This document shows positions 35,740 through 47,749 of a stretch of 64,000 nucleotides of DNA, one piece after another. The position numbers were made by a program, and so were the translations under genes. Below the pieces are notes generated by a model, which was not told the DNA's origin, searched no databases, and was given only the letters and a program-made list of their open reading frames with translations. The stretch is from Sebastes aleutianus. Taxonomy: Eukaryota; Chordata; Actinopteri; Perciformes; Sebastidae. The number at the start of each line of letters is the position of its first letter. Position 1 is the first letter of the stretch. The DNA is taken from positions 30,199,794-30,263,793 of the forward strand of contig CAKAKS010000039.1 in the NCBI GenBank assembly GCA_916700875.1, in the 5' to 3' direction.

Positions 35740-36160
35740 ACTCACAGACTGTATAATGTCTGTATGAATAAGAAGTGGACATAGTCACTGCAGTTTTGAA
35801 GCTTTGAGTTCAGCATTTTGGACGTCGCTACCTTGGTATCTGCCTGTTGCCATGTTGTTTTTTTGCAAATAGAAGTGACACGAGAGGGTGGAGCCAAGTA
35901 CAACCAAACGCTGAATGAGACATTTTCAGACGATAAAAAAGGTTATAATTTACTTTCATGAACTGAGAACACACTGTGAAAGGGATGTGAACTGTGAACT
36001 CATGGACTGTGAACTCATGTTTACAATGTTTTCTCATAGACTTCTATACAATCTGACTCCTTTTTGCAACCAGAGGAGTCGCCCCTGCTGGCTATTAGAA
36101 AGAATGTAAATTTAAAGCACTTCCGCATTGGCTTCACTTTTCAGACCTGGAGGTAGCCCA
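35740..36160 (+). repeat. Repeat family B, copy 4 (internally deleted)
   Basis: Keeps the start (ACTGTATAATG...AAGAAGTGGACATAGTCACT) and the end (GAGTCGCCCCTGCTGGCTAT, GGCTTCACTTTTCAGACC) of family B. The central GGACCATAATTTACTAAATG block has been lost. Confidence 0.8.
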
Positions 36161-36189
36161 CTGGCTGGACTCAGTCTGCAGAGGCCTGA

Positions 36190-36420
36190 AGCCCTGCCTT
36201 CGTGCTGCACAGAGCACTGTTCGCTTGTTTATTCTAAGTTTATTAATATTGAAAGTGTTGCGTGTCCAAATTGCACCAAATTTGACGTGGCACTCCCTTG
36301 GGTCCCTAGCAATACACCCATCGAATGTGAAATAGATCGAATGAACAGTTCTCGAGATATGCAAAAGACACACAGACAGACAGACAGACAGACAGACAGA
36401 TATTCCTTGCTTTATAGTTA
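36190..36420 (+). repeat. Repeat family E, copy 2 with (CAGA)7 tail
   Basis: Fuller copy of the family at 3190. It runs through GCTTGTTTATTCTAAGTTTA, AATTGCACCAAATTTGACGT and TTCTCGAGATATGCAAAAGA into seven CAGA units (36373-36400), and ends ATTCCTTGCTTTATAGTT. The constant 3' part with a short tandem tail suggests a retroposon end; the family is not named with certainty. Confidence 0.65.
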
Positions 36421-36648
36421 GATGTCTGTCTGTTAAGTCACTATCGCTAAATGAGGTAACACAATGGTGATGAAAGCCCTTGCATTTGCAGCAATACTAT
36501 CTGGGTGTCTGTGGTGACATTCCCAGGAAAAATCCAAAGTGGCGCAAAGTTGTGAAGTGAGAACCAAAAGCACTAATGCAATTACCGCTTATCGCCGTAG
36601 GTGCCACCAAAGACAACAAAACAGAGATCTTCGAGATTATAACCTTAA

Positions 36649-37184
36649 AGGGGACCTATTTTGAAAAACTGACTTTTTCAATGCTTGTGCACATACATTT
36701 GGGTATCTGGAGTGTCTACCAGCCGTCAAAATGTGAAATGAGACACCCCAGTCAGTTGTTTGTGGCCTGCCTAGATCAGAAAACACGTGATTCAACAAGC
36801 CAATCAGATTTGGAGCAGACTGGAGTTTTTCGGAAGGGGGGCTTAAAGAGACAGGCGCTAAAATAGAGCGTATCCAAAGGATAGGATTAGAAAAATATAT
36901 ATTTTTTTAACTTGAAAGTATGTTCTAGTGGGCGCCTCGGTAGCTCAGTTGGTAGAGCGGACGCCCATAAGGCTGTGTGCTGTAACCGCGGCAGGCCATG
37001 GTTCGAATCCAACCTGCGTCCCTTTCCGCATGTCACCACCTCTCTCTCTCTCCCTTTCTAGACTATCCACTGTCCTATAAATAAAGGCTTGAATAATGCC
37101 AAAAAAAGAATAATAAAAAAAAAAAGAAAGTATGTTCTAGTAGAAACCCAAATATAACCTAAAATTTTTTATAATATGTCCCCT
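36649..37184. mobile_element. TTAA-type non-autonomous element (family D), interrupted by a SINE
   Basis: Left terminus AGGGGACCTATTTTGAAAAA abuts TTAA (36645-36648). Right terminus, reverse-complemented, is AAGGGGACATATTATAAAAA, followed by a TTCA that may be a mutated TTAA. These give an imperfect inverted repeat of about 20 bases. TTAA targets are typical of piggyBac- and Kolobok-type transposons. A SINE sits inside at 36930-37125. A related sequence with ATGTTCTAGTAGAAACCCAA is at 56020-56485. Confidence 0.65.
36930..37125 (+). mobile_element. tRNA-derived SINE with perfect 16-bp target duplication
   Basis: The head GGGCGCCTCGGTAGCTCAGT carries an A box (TAGCTCAGTTGGTAGAGC, 36941-36958) and a B box (GGTTCGAATCC, 37000-37010), as in a tRNA. 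It continues into a pyrimidine-rich body (CTCTCTCTCTCCCTTTC) and an A-rich tail. GAAAGTATGTTCTAGT occurs at 36914-36929 and again at 37126-37141, a perfect target duplication that fixes both ends. It is transcribed by RNA polymerase III when active and mobilised by a LINE. It is not a functional tRNA: the head is degenerate and the body extends well beyond tRNA length. Confidence 0.93.
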
Positions 37185-37644
37185 TCAAAATACTGCAATT
37201 GTCAAAGTTAGCCTTTTTATAGTTGTGTGAATTAAAACATTGTTCAGTTGTTGCCTTGAAAGAAAAGCAGAAAAACGACAGAATCTCCCACGGCAACAGT
37301 CCCTGCTGACCCTCTTAACACAGTCTTGCCGCTTAATGACACTCTTGTCTTCCCATTTGTTTTTGTTTTTTTCAACAAGGGTCCCTCTTGATTGTTGCCC
37401 CTCTCAGGGCTTGTTGTGATTGGCTCAGGACACAGTAGTGGCTGATGGGTAATGATTAGGCTAGCCAATCAAAGCCAGCTAATTGACACCATTGTTTCCC
37501 CATCGTTCTGCGCTGAGGACTCGGTCAGTTCTACCCGTCCGTGTCTTCACCGGGCCTTTTCCACCTCGCCTCTTCCCTCTTATTAGCAGGCTGGAGTGGC
37601 AGGACAATCAGACAGAGCACTGGTCCAAGCCTGGCATGCCTGTG

Positions 37645-37957
<313 letters not shown>

Positions 37958-38078
37958 CTGGCCTGGTCCCAGGAGTCCTTTCATGGCCAGTGATTGTCAT
38001 TCGCAGCTGGCTGTATGACCTTGATAGGGATAACAGAAGCACCACTGAGGGATGCTACTGCATACTCTTCTCAACTCT

Positions 38079-38079
38079 C

Positions 38080-38121
<42 letters not shown>

Positions 38122-38134
38122 ACACACACACACA
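38079..38134 (+). repeat. (TC)n(AC)n compound microsatellite
   Basis: TC tract to 38102 followed by AC tract with one interruption. Confidence 0.95.
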
Positions 38135-38186
38135 GAGTTGAAATCCTCCCTCATTCTCCCTCAAAAAAAGCACAAGGACATGGGGA

Positions 38187-38236
38187 GTGTGTGTGTGTGT
38201 GTGTGTGTGTGTTTGTCTGGGGTGTGTGTGTGTGTT
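38187..38236 (+). repeat. (GT)n microsatellite, interrupted
   Basis: GT tract at 38187-38212, a short break (TTGTCTGGG), then GT to 38236. Confidence 0.95.
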
Positions 38237-38783
38237 TATTCAGAATTAGCATGATAATGATTCAGTGTAATGATGTTTTCTTTGGACCAACTTACACTTT
38301 CTTTGGCACACTTTGCTTTGCACAGCAGATTTTTGACACACACACACACAAAGCACGTGGATTTTTTACAAGTTACATAACAAATTTTCTGAGAAGACGT
38401 CTGAGTATTTGCACATACCTGTGTTGCTACTCCACAGGTTTTTTGTTTGTTGCCCTCCTGACACCTGACAGGAAACACAAACAGCAGGAGACGTTATCAA
38501 GCTTAAATACACACAAACACGCACACTCAGGTGCCGCTCCATTGTTTCGGTGGTGCTCATTCTCTCTCTCCGTGCGCTCGGAGGTGTTTGGTGTTGCGGA
38601 GCCGCGCCACACCTCCTGTCATCCTTCCCGCAGTATCACGAGCCCCACAGTCTTTCATGTCTGCTCTGCTGGTAATGAGAGCTGATGGAAAGAGGTGAGA
38701 TCCTCCCGTCAGTCCTCCCACACACACCGAGGGAGACAGACTCAGCGGAGACAAAGCCACTGGGTGCACGTTTCTCAGAGTCG

Positions 38784-38785
<2 letters not shown>

Positions 38786-38813
<28 letters not shown>
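38786..38813 (+). repeat. (GT)14 microsatellite
   Basis: Uninterrupted GT tract, the last of the 37.6-38.8 kb cluster. Confidence 0.95.
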
Positions 38814-38814
<1 letters not shown>

Positions 38815-40449
38815 CACAGAGACGTCTCCTAAACACTAAACTTCTCCTGACACTTCAGTTACTCTTCAGCTGAAGTTACTGTGTCTTTATCAGCGATCTC
38901 TCCCTCTCTCGCACTTCCTTCTCCCTCACTTTCTCTCTCTTTCTGTATCCTCACACCCCCCAACATCCTCCCTGTACGTCCGTTCTTTCTCCCCTCCCAT
39001 CCCACATCCTTCCAAGTTTGACGCAGAGCCATCTGTGAATCCAACTAATGTTGCACCTCATTCTTTTTTCTTCATCTGACCCAGTTTGTCACTCTCAGCA
39101 GGTGTCGGCTGCCACTGTGATTACAGCTCAGAAATATCTCTGTCCTGAATGGCAGCTATTGCACCTGTGGGAGTGTGGGAGTGTGTGTGTGTGTGTTTGC
39201 ATAGGTGGGTCTTATATATCAACATTTATGTCCCCACACGGATAGAAAGTTGTGGAAAATAGACAATAATGGACTTACTGTGTGATCAGGGGTTTCTAAC
39301 ACAACTCGTAATAAGAGAAAGTACCCTCAATGTTACTGCTGTTAAAACAAAAAAGCTTACAAGGGAAAGAACAAGGCTAAGAAAGATGGAGAGGAGGGTT
39401 AGTAGAAGTTAAAAAGGGGAAGAAGAAAGATCAGACAAGATAGGACAGAAGAGAGGAGATACTCGAGTATCATCCACAAATGAATGCTTTTGTTACACTT
39501 TTGACATTCCTCACTTTCATTCGTTCGCTATGACAAACACAAAGAGCAGAGGCAGTGACCACGAGAGGATGCAGTACAGAGAAGCGGAAAATGATGAATG
39601 GAGAATGAGATATGGACGCTTAGCAGAAGAGCAAGGACGGACACATTAGAGAAAGTAACAAGCGGTGGAGCAAGGAGCCCGAGAGCGAGAGGGAACAGAG
39701 GGGGAAGATGAAGCGGGACATGGAGATAAATGGCACAGAGCTTTGGAGAGGCTATAAGGGCTCGAGCTCCGTCTGGCATAGGGTTGTAACACTGCAGTCT
39801 CATCTCCTATGCTCTTTCAAGTGAGGAGTAGAAAGGCCGTCATTTTAGCTGCCATCCCGTGGAAGCGCACTCTCATTAAAGGTGACCTCATGGCAGCCGT
39901 CTGATCATGAGGCGCGGTGCAGGGGGAACCGTTTACATCCTTGACAGTGCTGAGGCCCAGAAAGATGTCACCCTGTGTGTGTTTATGTGGGTTGCAGCAT
40001 ACACTGGCAGTTGAATGTATTTAGACAGTCTATAAGTATTTAGACAGATTGTTGTGGTGTCCGCTCTGTACGCCAGTGCAATGGATTTAAAATGATGGAA
40101 ACACGATTATGAGGTTAAAGTGCTGACTTTACATTGAGGGTGTTTACATCCAAAAGGGGGAACAGTCTGGGAACATCAAAAACCTTCGGTCTGAACTGTA
40201 CATAATGCTTACGGGCTGATCTTCATTCTAGAAATATTTTAAGCTGTCAGTTCTAATCGTAACAACAAACTTGCTGAAGGCAGCAACCACTTATCTTAAC
40301 TTATCATAAAAGAGTGTAAATAGAGGGGGAAACAGCTTGACTCTGTCCAAAGCTAGAGAAATAGTCCAGTACGTAACTTCCTCTAACACTTTTTGTAAGG
40401 ATTAAACAAAACAAAATATGACGTGGTAATCAGTAAACTTTGGAGATTT

Positions 40450-40556
40450 TCTTACCTTTGGACGGAGCCAGGCTAATTATTTTCCTTTTTTTCCAGTCTT
40501 TATACTAAGCTAAGCTAACCGGCTTCTGGCTCCAGTTACCTATTTACTAGCTATCC
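40450..40556 (-). repeat. Dispersed repeat family F, copy 2 (reverse)
   Basis: TAAGCTAAGCTAACCGGCTT and TTTCCAGTCTTTATACTAAG are the reverse complement of the family F phrase at 2517-2600. Confidence 0.6.
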
Positions 40557-40560
40557 TTAA

Positions 40561-40988
40561 AGGACCAGTGTGGAACATTTAGGGGAATCTATTGGCAGAA
40601 ATTAAATATAATACTAATAAGTGTATTTTCTTTAGTGTGTAATCACCTGAAAATGAGTTTTGTTTCCGTTACCTTAGAATGAGCCGTTTATATCTACATT
40701 TCAGATTTCAGATCGACACTTCTCCTATGAGCGAGACTCTTACAATAATGTCAAACACTTATAATTACAATCAAAGCCTGTCATGGCCAAAAGAAGCATT
40801 TTTAGTAGACGTAAATGACGATGCCAGCTTGCCCCAATAGCACTATATTGCAGCCCCATGAGCAGCTGCCATCTACAGCGTTATCCCTCAATACTTGTCC
40901 AGTTTCAGAAATGATTGTCCCTATTAGTCAGTTAGACACAAAAACATGGGAAAATAGGTTCCAGGTTGAAAATTACCGAATGTATCCT
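40561..40988. mobile_element. TTAA-flanked non-autonomous element
   Basis: Starts AGGACCAGTGTGGAACATTT directly after TTAA (40557-40560) and ends CGAATGTATCCT before TTTAA (TTAA 40989-40992). The ends are weakly inverted (AGGA...TCCT, then related AT-rich subtermini). The perfect TTAA on both sides fits a piggyBac-like target. No transposase frame. Confidence 0.6.
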
Positions 40989-41908
40989 TTAATGTACAAT
41001 TTCCTACTATGACATATCAAAATGTGAAAAATGAATAAGCAATATGTTGGGAATCTGGATGTAGGCGTTGTGTTATAAAGTGCAAAGCTTTGTAGAGTTT
41101 GTCTACACTGGTTTTTGGCAGTTTTGGTTGATTATTTTATCATATTTCCCTCTCTAAGATCTGCCCTGAACTCAGGACCTGTAAAGATCTACAAGGTCTT
41201 TGACTCCTGTTGCTGTTTTTCTTGGTGCTCTTTGAATCTAACATGTTGTCTTTTCTGTGTGTTTCTTTTTTTAACCTGCCTGTTCCTGTTGCTGGGCTAT
41301 CTGTGGATGCTGCTGGCTACGGCAGTCTCATGTGAGTATATCCATCCAAAAGTCCCTGGTTCAGATTACTCCTGTCTCAGAGAATAGGATTGTCAGCCAA
41401 CCAACTTGGCAACAATCCTGAAAAACACCACTACTGTATGAGGCCGTTTCACAGCATTTGGTTCTAAATCTTTCCTCACACGCCGAAAAAACGCTCATCT
41501 ACATAACATTCACACTTAATTATTAAGGGATGGATTTTTATATTTATTTAACTGTTCCACTTTCCTTATCTGAAAGGAATCCTAGCATGCATTAACAAGT
41601 GGTCACAGCAGGCCTCCGACGCTCAGAGAAACGATGCTAACTTTCTTGCCAACTGATGAAATCAAATCAAAGTCTTGTCTGATATACATTTTTAATTGCG
41701 AGCTATCAGGGATTTGCATCACCATTCAAGGCGCAGTAAGCTCCTTTTGCTCAAATGTGTATCAACAAATTCTAATAAGTGTTTTTCAGTACGCATAGCT
41801 TCGAAAATGAAAAAAAAATAAAAAATGGAAGCAGTAATTCACCAATTCTTTGCTTCGGGAAATAGGCTTACTCAGAAATAAATGGGAAAATCTTGTTCGA
41901 GTTGTTGA

Positions 41909-41912
<4 letters not shown>

Positions 41913-41942
<30 letters not shown>
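41913..41942 (+). repeat. (TG)15 microsatellite abutting the exon acceptor
   Basis: Fifteen TG units end seven bases before the exon at 41950; only TCTGCAG lies between. The tract therefore occupies the place of the polypyrimidine tract. UG repeats in this position bind TDP-43 in the human CFTR exon 9 system and weaken exon inclusion; the same effect here is inference. Confidence 0.95.
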
Positions 41943-41944
<2 letters not shown>

Positions 41945-41949
41945 TGCAG

Positions 41950-42102
41950 GTGATTTCAACAGAGAAGTTAGAGAACCATATCTTCCGTCTGACAGGCCCC
42001 GGTGCTGACCAGGATCCCAAAGGTCTCTTCACCATTGACACAGACACAGGAGACGTGTCAGTCAGACGCTCACTGGACCGGGAGGCCATTGACTCCTACC
42101 AG
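41950..42102 (+). CDS. cdh13: T-cadherin (cadherin-13), internal coding exon: EC1 (probably exon 5)
   Basis: A 153-nt exon of exactly 51 codons, phase 0 at both ends, acceptor TCTGCAG and donor CAG|GTCAGT. The peptide contains HIFRLTGPGADQDPKGLFTI, DTDTGDVSVRR and the cadherin signature LDREAIDSYQ. Human T-cadherin has an exon of the same length with FRLTGKGVDQEPKGIFRI, ENTGSVSV and LDREVIAVYQ, with no gap. This segment forms the middle strands of EC1, the membrane-distal adhesive domain. The Asp and Glu of LDRE are calcium ligands at the EC1-EC2 boundary. (TG)n tracts lie directly on both sides, (TG)15 before the acceptor and about seven units from 42108. The next exon expected in the family (continuing EC1) was not seen before the window end. 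Confidence 0.92.
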
Positions 42103-43649
42103 GTCAGTGTGTGTGTGTGTGTTGCTTATTGTGTTTGTGTGTATGTTCTTTCCTCTCCTTTCTGTCCACCTGGCCACTATTTCTCTGACACATTTATTGT
42201 TTCCTTGTCAGTCTCAGTGTTCACGCAGTTCCTATTTTGCTCACTGATTATTTCCTTTTCAACTCGGTCAAGTTATTCATGAGAAATTGTATTTCAAAGA
42301 AAAATCCACTTTGATCAATCTCTCTCGACTGTAGCATATGCTCAGCATACTGGCATATGGAAAACAACAGAACAGTGAGGGGGTTTAGGGAAAGAGCACT
42401 TTGATTTTGTAACAAGACTATACATTCATTGACAGCGTTATTTGGGAACGGATGGGCTTCGCATGTTGTGAAAGACGAAATAATGCTATCAGTTTGAAGT
42501 GGGTGAGTGCGATGAAAGAACATTAGTGTCTGTTTGAGGTGCCTGCTGGGTTTGGTGCCCTCGGGGCTGTCTGTCTGACGAAACCATTCCCCTGTAACAG
42601 AAAGGGGGCAGAGAAAATCTACTTTTTGAGTCAGTCAATTGATCTTATCCCGTTTTTCTGAAACCAGACGCGAGTGCGGGTGTTCAGCTGGATGCAAGCT
42701 GTTGATAAGCTAACTGGCTTTTGTAAAAAGTCAGAAATAATTCACTCCGTAAACAGCAACAGATGTGAGAGGAGAGCAGGCATGAGACGAACAGAGAGGA
42801 AGGCGGAGAGGCGCGACACACACATTCACCAAATGTATTTAGTCTTCCCCCGCTTACTATTACATGCATGGTGTAACCAGGACATTGGCTTTCAGTGGCT
42901 ACGGTCTGGTTCAGGTTGTTTACAAGCACCTTTGACACCCAGTAACTGAGCATCCCTGTATCTCATGAATAATCTGGTTAAACAGATAGAATGGTCTGCT
43001 AGGAAAACATACAACAAGACATCAGCTGCAGTATAAATGAATAATATGTTACTCTGAATATGGAAGGGAATGATGACCCAGTAATAGAAGCAGTATTTCT
43101 CACGGTCATGCCCTCTGTTGACACCACACTGTGGCCATTACACTGTGTAGATCTGGGTTTACACAGTTGTAGGAAAGCAAATGTAAAAAAGAGCAACATG
43201 TTTAAATGCCACATTAACCCCTTACAGTATGGCAGTGAGCCAGGGGCGAGCCATGAGTGCGAGCTGAACTTGGTAATTCGGAGTTTTGACATGTACGCTC
43301 CCTTAGTCCAAAATTACATTCTTGAAGTAAATGGAGCAAATGAGGAGGGCGGCTTAGGCCCGGCGGGGGCGGTCAAACTTGGCTTTCTCCAAATGTAAAA
43401 GTGGTGTGGATGAGTCTTTTATTAAGAGTGATACTCTGCATTTTAAGAGTTTGGAGTGTGGTGGCTTTTTTTTCTAGCCTCTAAACAGTGTCGCTGGCAA
43501 TTTCAGACTCTTTTTAGGAGTGCCCAAGCGCACCTAAATTTCATTTCAGCACCCCTAAAAAATAATTATCAAACTCTCTGAGACCTGCGGGATGGCCGGC
43601 GGACATTACTGTCTCTGAGAGGCTATAGCTCAGTCTTAAAGCTAGAGTG

Positions 43650-43730
43650 ATGATACTGGTATCATATGAAACAAGAAAACCTAAGGAATCCATTGGTATC
43701 AACCAATACATGTCATGGCAAGCGACAATT
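43650..43730 (-). repeat. Repeat family A, short fragment
   Basis: TACTGGTATCATATGAAAC and AGGAATCCATTGGTATC match the corresponding segment of family A copies (for example 18225-18285). The rest of the element is absent. Confidence 0.6.
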
Positions 43731-46019
43731 GCTTGTTTTATCTCGTGTAGTGTGTTATAGTAGACGACAACCAACGTCATGTCTGTGACGCCTCACGACG
43801 TCCTGACCGAAAGTCTAGCATCTTTGATTTTCTTTTTTTTTTTTGATTTCCACGACGTGTTCCGTCGTGGCCGTAACTTGTCGAGCAGGCGCGCACAACT
43901 GTAAACAATGGCAAAGTGAAAGGAGGAGCGATGTTGGTGCTGTGAGGTTGAATTGTAAAATGTAGGATAGGTTTGTGGAGCTATGGTTTTTGGCAACACC
44001 CAAGCCTTTTTGATGTTTCGTTGAGGGACTACCATCACAGAGTGAAAAAAAAAATAAAGCTGGCGTGAAATAGCAGAGGCACTTCAGCAAACCTGATGAA
44101 TCAGCTACTGCCATTAGCATCAAGCTTCCTTCCTGATGACATCACACCCTCACAACACGACTAGCGATGATTGGTAGGGGACTGACGTGTGGTCTGTCAT
44201 GTCACTCGGTCAAGTCACAGCAAGAATTTATGACTCTCAATTGCCTAATCTAACTTAGTGACCATCATAGCCGACAAAAATATTGCGTAGTCTAAACCAG
44301 GCATAATAGGTGAAACAAAGAGTTGAAATGAGATCTAATCAGGCAGCATAAGTGAAAACGCCTGTGTGTATGAACTAGGGGCTTTAGAGAAAGTCGGGTC
44401 ATACCGGGTCATCAAATTGGCCCTTTTGGTCAATACTGAGATTGTTAAGGACAGCGTGGTTCCCTGTTGATCCATCAATAACGCTCAGAAGAAATAACCC
44501 TGTTTGTATTCTTAAAACAGATCTTTCAGTTATTTCATAAGCTGTACATATTGTGCCTCTTTCAAGTACTCGCAGTATATTAATTTTAGACTTCAGGCAG
44601 ACACTTTTTTCACTCCGTCAGCACTGCTACTATAATTTACAAAACAAAGATCATAGACACACGCATGGAGACCTTCAAAGAGAGCCGCACTTATCTAATA
44701 GTTGTTCCAATATCCTCAAAGTGTAGTGACAGGCTCAGTGAAAGAAAGTTTTTGGGCCCTTGTCGGCTATAACAAAAGTTGGTACGTAAAAACTCCTGGG
44801 AGGAAGACAATGAGAGAATTGGGAAAGAGGACAGCGAAGAAGAGAGAAGAGCGGAGAATGAGGGTCTGGGGACCTTCTCCATAAAGATTTTACTGTGCTC
44901 GGTATGGAAAAGTTTAGCTCAGCACAGAGATATTTAATGACACAATGACTGAGCTGAGATTGAGAGGAGAAAAAAAAGAAGATGAAGGGTGGCAGAAGTA
45001 AAATAGGAGACATGTGGAGAGCTTGAAACACAATCCTGCACGGACTCAACAGACTTGTAGATTTACTCAATACTAGAATATGATTTATTAATTGATATCA
45101 TTTTAAGATGGCGAGTGGATTGTTGCTGACGTATGACCTGAAAGACAACGTTATCCAAACACAGTATATACACACATGGCTAGCAAGTCTATTGCAAGAT
45201 AAGGGTGATTTATTAGAACAGCTAGCTGCAGATTTTATTATTCCCGAGTACATTACCTGTCCAAAAGTAGCTGATTCAACTTTGAATCCCTTATCTTCCT
45301 GTACTTAGTTGTTTCCGTGGTGTGAAGGCTCCTGAACCAATATTAACCCTTATCTTTGAGTGATTTGTCTCTTTGCTGCCTCAGATGCTGCTTCTTGTTT
45401 CACAGGGAAGATTGGGTAGGAGCCTGTTGTTTATTGGAATCAGCTATTTAAAAAAAGTGTCCCTCCGGTACTTGCATTTTGCTGTTGATGTCATTATGCG
45501 ACACAACAGTGATGGGAAACACGCCTCATGTGACAGACTCAGATGGAGACTTTATTGAAACTGTCAGTCAGAAAGGTAGCCGACGACAAGTCAGAGCAAA
45601 GATAACTTTTATATTCAACTTGTCTCAACATCTAACAACAGTTCACCATGCACGTAACTTAAAATAACATGAGTCGATTAGAATAAGTCATGGCTTTCAG
45701 TTTGATTATGTATCTGCCTGCTGACCCAAGATTGAAATGAACATTTTTTTTCCCCCCAAAAAAAACCCTCGGAGTGATTTTGCCCTCTTATTCTGACCAT
45801 AATAGCCGTGAGATTTAATTGAAGGCTTCAGTCAATGGCTAAATAATTCCATCATAGTGAAAAAACTGAACCAGTCTAATATGCCATTGTTTCAATGGCC
45901 TGGAGTGAATTAGCTTCTGACATTAATTATGGCTTCACTAATGATCATTATTTCCAACCTGAGAGTTGTAATCCCTGAAGACAAGCTGGTACGCCTCTCT
46001 ATACACATACTATACATGT

Positions 46020-47150
46020 GCATATGCCCTCGCACCAACCCGTTCTCTCTCCCAACTCGTCAAATACCGGCGTTTGGTAAATGCCCCTCGGCAACAGAAA
46101 CCAACGCAAGGAGGCACCCTTTAGCAACAGTATTTGACGAACCGGGCTTTCAACTAACTCCAATATAAACTGACCCGCAGCGTTACGTGATAGTTGGAGC
46201 AAGTGATGTAGTATTAATAGTGTGAGAGTCCATTCAGAGCAGGTGGGAGATGTGGTGGATGGGTCAAATAAACACAAGACTTTCAACCAGGAGACCACTG
46301 TTTGTGGCCCGTGTGAAACTAAAATTATCGTTGACTCTTTAGTCGAGAGAGTCGTTATTATCGTCAGTCCCGTGAGTCTTGTGAGCCGCTAGTTAGTGAA
46401 GTTAACTTCAACCATGACCGTTTCCTAAACCTAACTAAGGCCCTGTTCAGACCTGGTATTAACATGCGTCCTCAGTGATCGGATCAAAAGTGGACAGCTT
46501 TAAGTATGTCTGTTCAAACCTGGCATTAAAATGCGTCTCCACATGCGTCTTGAGTGGCCACTTGTGATCTGATCTCACTTCCCCGCCCCATATGCAAATA
46601 AACACGTAGTAAACACACGGCTAATACAGCAGCCGTTGTGACATAATATTACATGAATATCAGTAGTATCCCACATATTCGTTAATTCTGGTACATTTTA
46701 TTAACATCAAAATAAAAGGTTATTGTACCGACGCGCCGCCAATGCCGGCACCGCTGCTTTTCTCAGAAAACAGCGGGGTACAGCGCTCCACAGAGCCAGG
46801 GAAGAAAAGAGAACAGGCGGGCGGTCGGGTGTCAGCTCCGCGCAAAGCAGCGGAAAGAAAACACAGACACATCTACTACTGTACTTAGAGCTGTCCGTTT
46901 ATGATCCGATCACTGAGGATGCATGTTAATACCAGGTCTGAACAGGGCCTATGTGGTTGTGTTGCCTACACCTAACTTCTTGTGAAAGTTTATTTTGAAA
47001 GGACACTCTGCATGTATAGAGCGTATATTGACACGCCGTCCCTGGTCCGTCCAAAAGTAACACAAAGAGGGTACTGTGTGCATCGGTCTCAAATGCCAAG
47101 GGGCACTGACCAAACAACACTATTTGACGAGTTGGGAGTGAGAATGTGTT
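46020..47150. repeat. Composite locus: inverted repeat arms around a nested MITE
   Basis: The left arm (about 46040-46140: TCTCCCAACTCGTCAAATAC, AAATGCCCCTCGGCAACAG) reappears in inverted form in the right arm (about 47070-47130: AATGCCAAGGGGCACTGACC, TATTTGACGAGTTGGGAGTG). Between them lies CCTAAACCTAACTAA / CTACACCTAACTTCTTGTG-type sequence split by the MITE at 46439-46949. The arms are diverged, so the locus is old. Confidence 0.6.
46439..46949. mobile_element. MITE with terminal inverted repeats of about 60 bp
   Basis: The left end GGCCCTGTTCAGACCTGGTA continues to about 46498. It is repeated in inverted form at the right end (CCAGGTCTGAACAGGGCC at 46949), with few mismatches over about 60 bases (ACATGCGTCCTCAGTGATCG against ACATGCATCCTCAGTGATCG). 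Flanking triplets are TAA and TAT, which might be a mutated 3-bp Harbinger-type duplication, but this is uncertain. The 511-bp element has no transposase; its core around 46725-46860 is GC-rich. Confidence 0.82.
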
Positions 47151-47749
47151 GCTTGCACACACACGTGCTGTACACTTTGCTTCCTCCCTTCTTTGTCCTC
47201 TTTCCAACCAGGCCTGCATTCAATATCTTGCGCTCTCTTCTTATCATAAGGAGATAATAAGTCTGTGTCCCCGTCATAACTCAGGACAAGGGTCTGTTAT
47301 CAAAAGCAGCTTTTCCTTTTTATCGATGGTATAACACTGTGTGCAGAATGACGACTGCATCCCTTTTATAGTGCCCAGTGGTCCTCGCAGGCTGTCCCAG
47401 TCACATTCATTAAGGCTGTCTCCTTTCCTATACTGTAGCTAATGGCTTATGTGGGGATGAAACATGAAATATTCAGAGGGAGATTAAAATCACCATTACT
47501 CTAAATGCATTTTATAGACAAAGTGAAACAGGGAGCTCAGGGTCTTTCACTATGTGGCAAAGCCTTCTTTCATGTTAGACGTTATCTGTTAAAGCTGCTA
47601 TAATCAATATTTTTACATCAACATTGGATCACATGACTACTCGTATGTGAAAACAAACCCACAGACATGCATCATCTGACTCTGCAGTTCCTCTCACTCC
47701 TCATTCGTTTTAGTGTCTTCTAACTAATTGTTTTGGTTAACTCTAATGA

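Noticed and set aside
36373..36400. CRISPR-like regular spacing in tandem repeats
   Set aside because: This is a (CAGA)n microsatellite with no spacers; no CRISPR or cas features occur in this eukaryotic sequence.
36930..37010. A functional tRNA gene
   Set aside because: A and B boxes are present, but the cloverleaf is not maintained. The sequence continues into a SINE body with an A-rich tail and target duplication.
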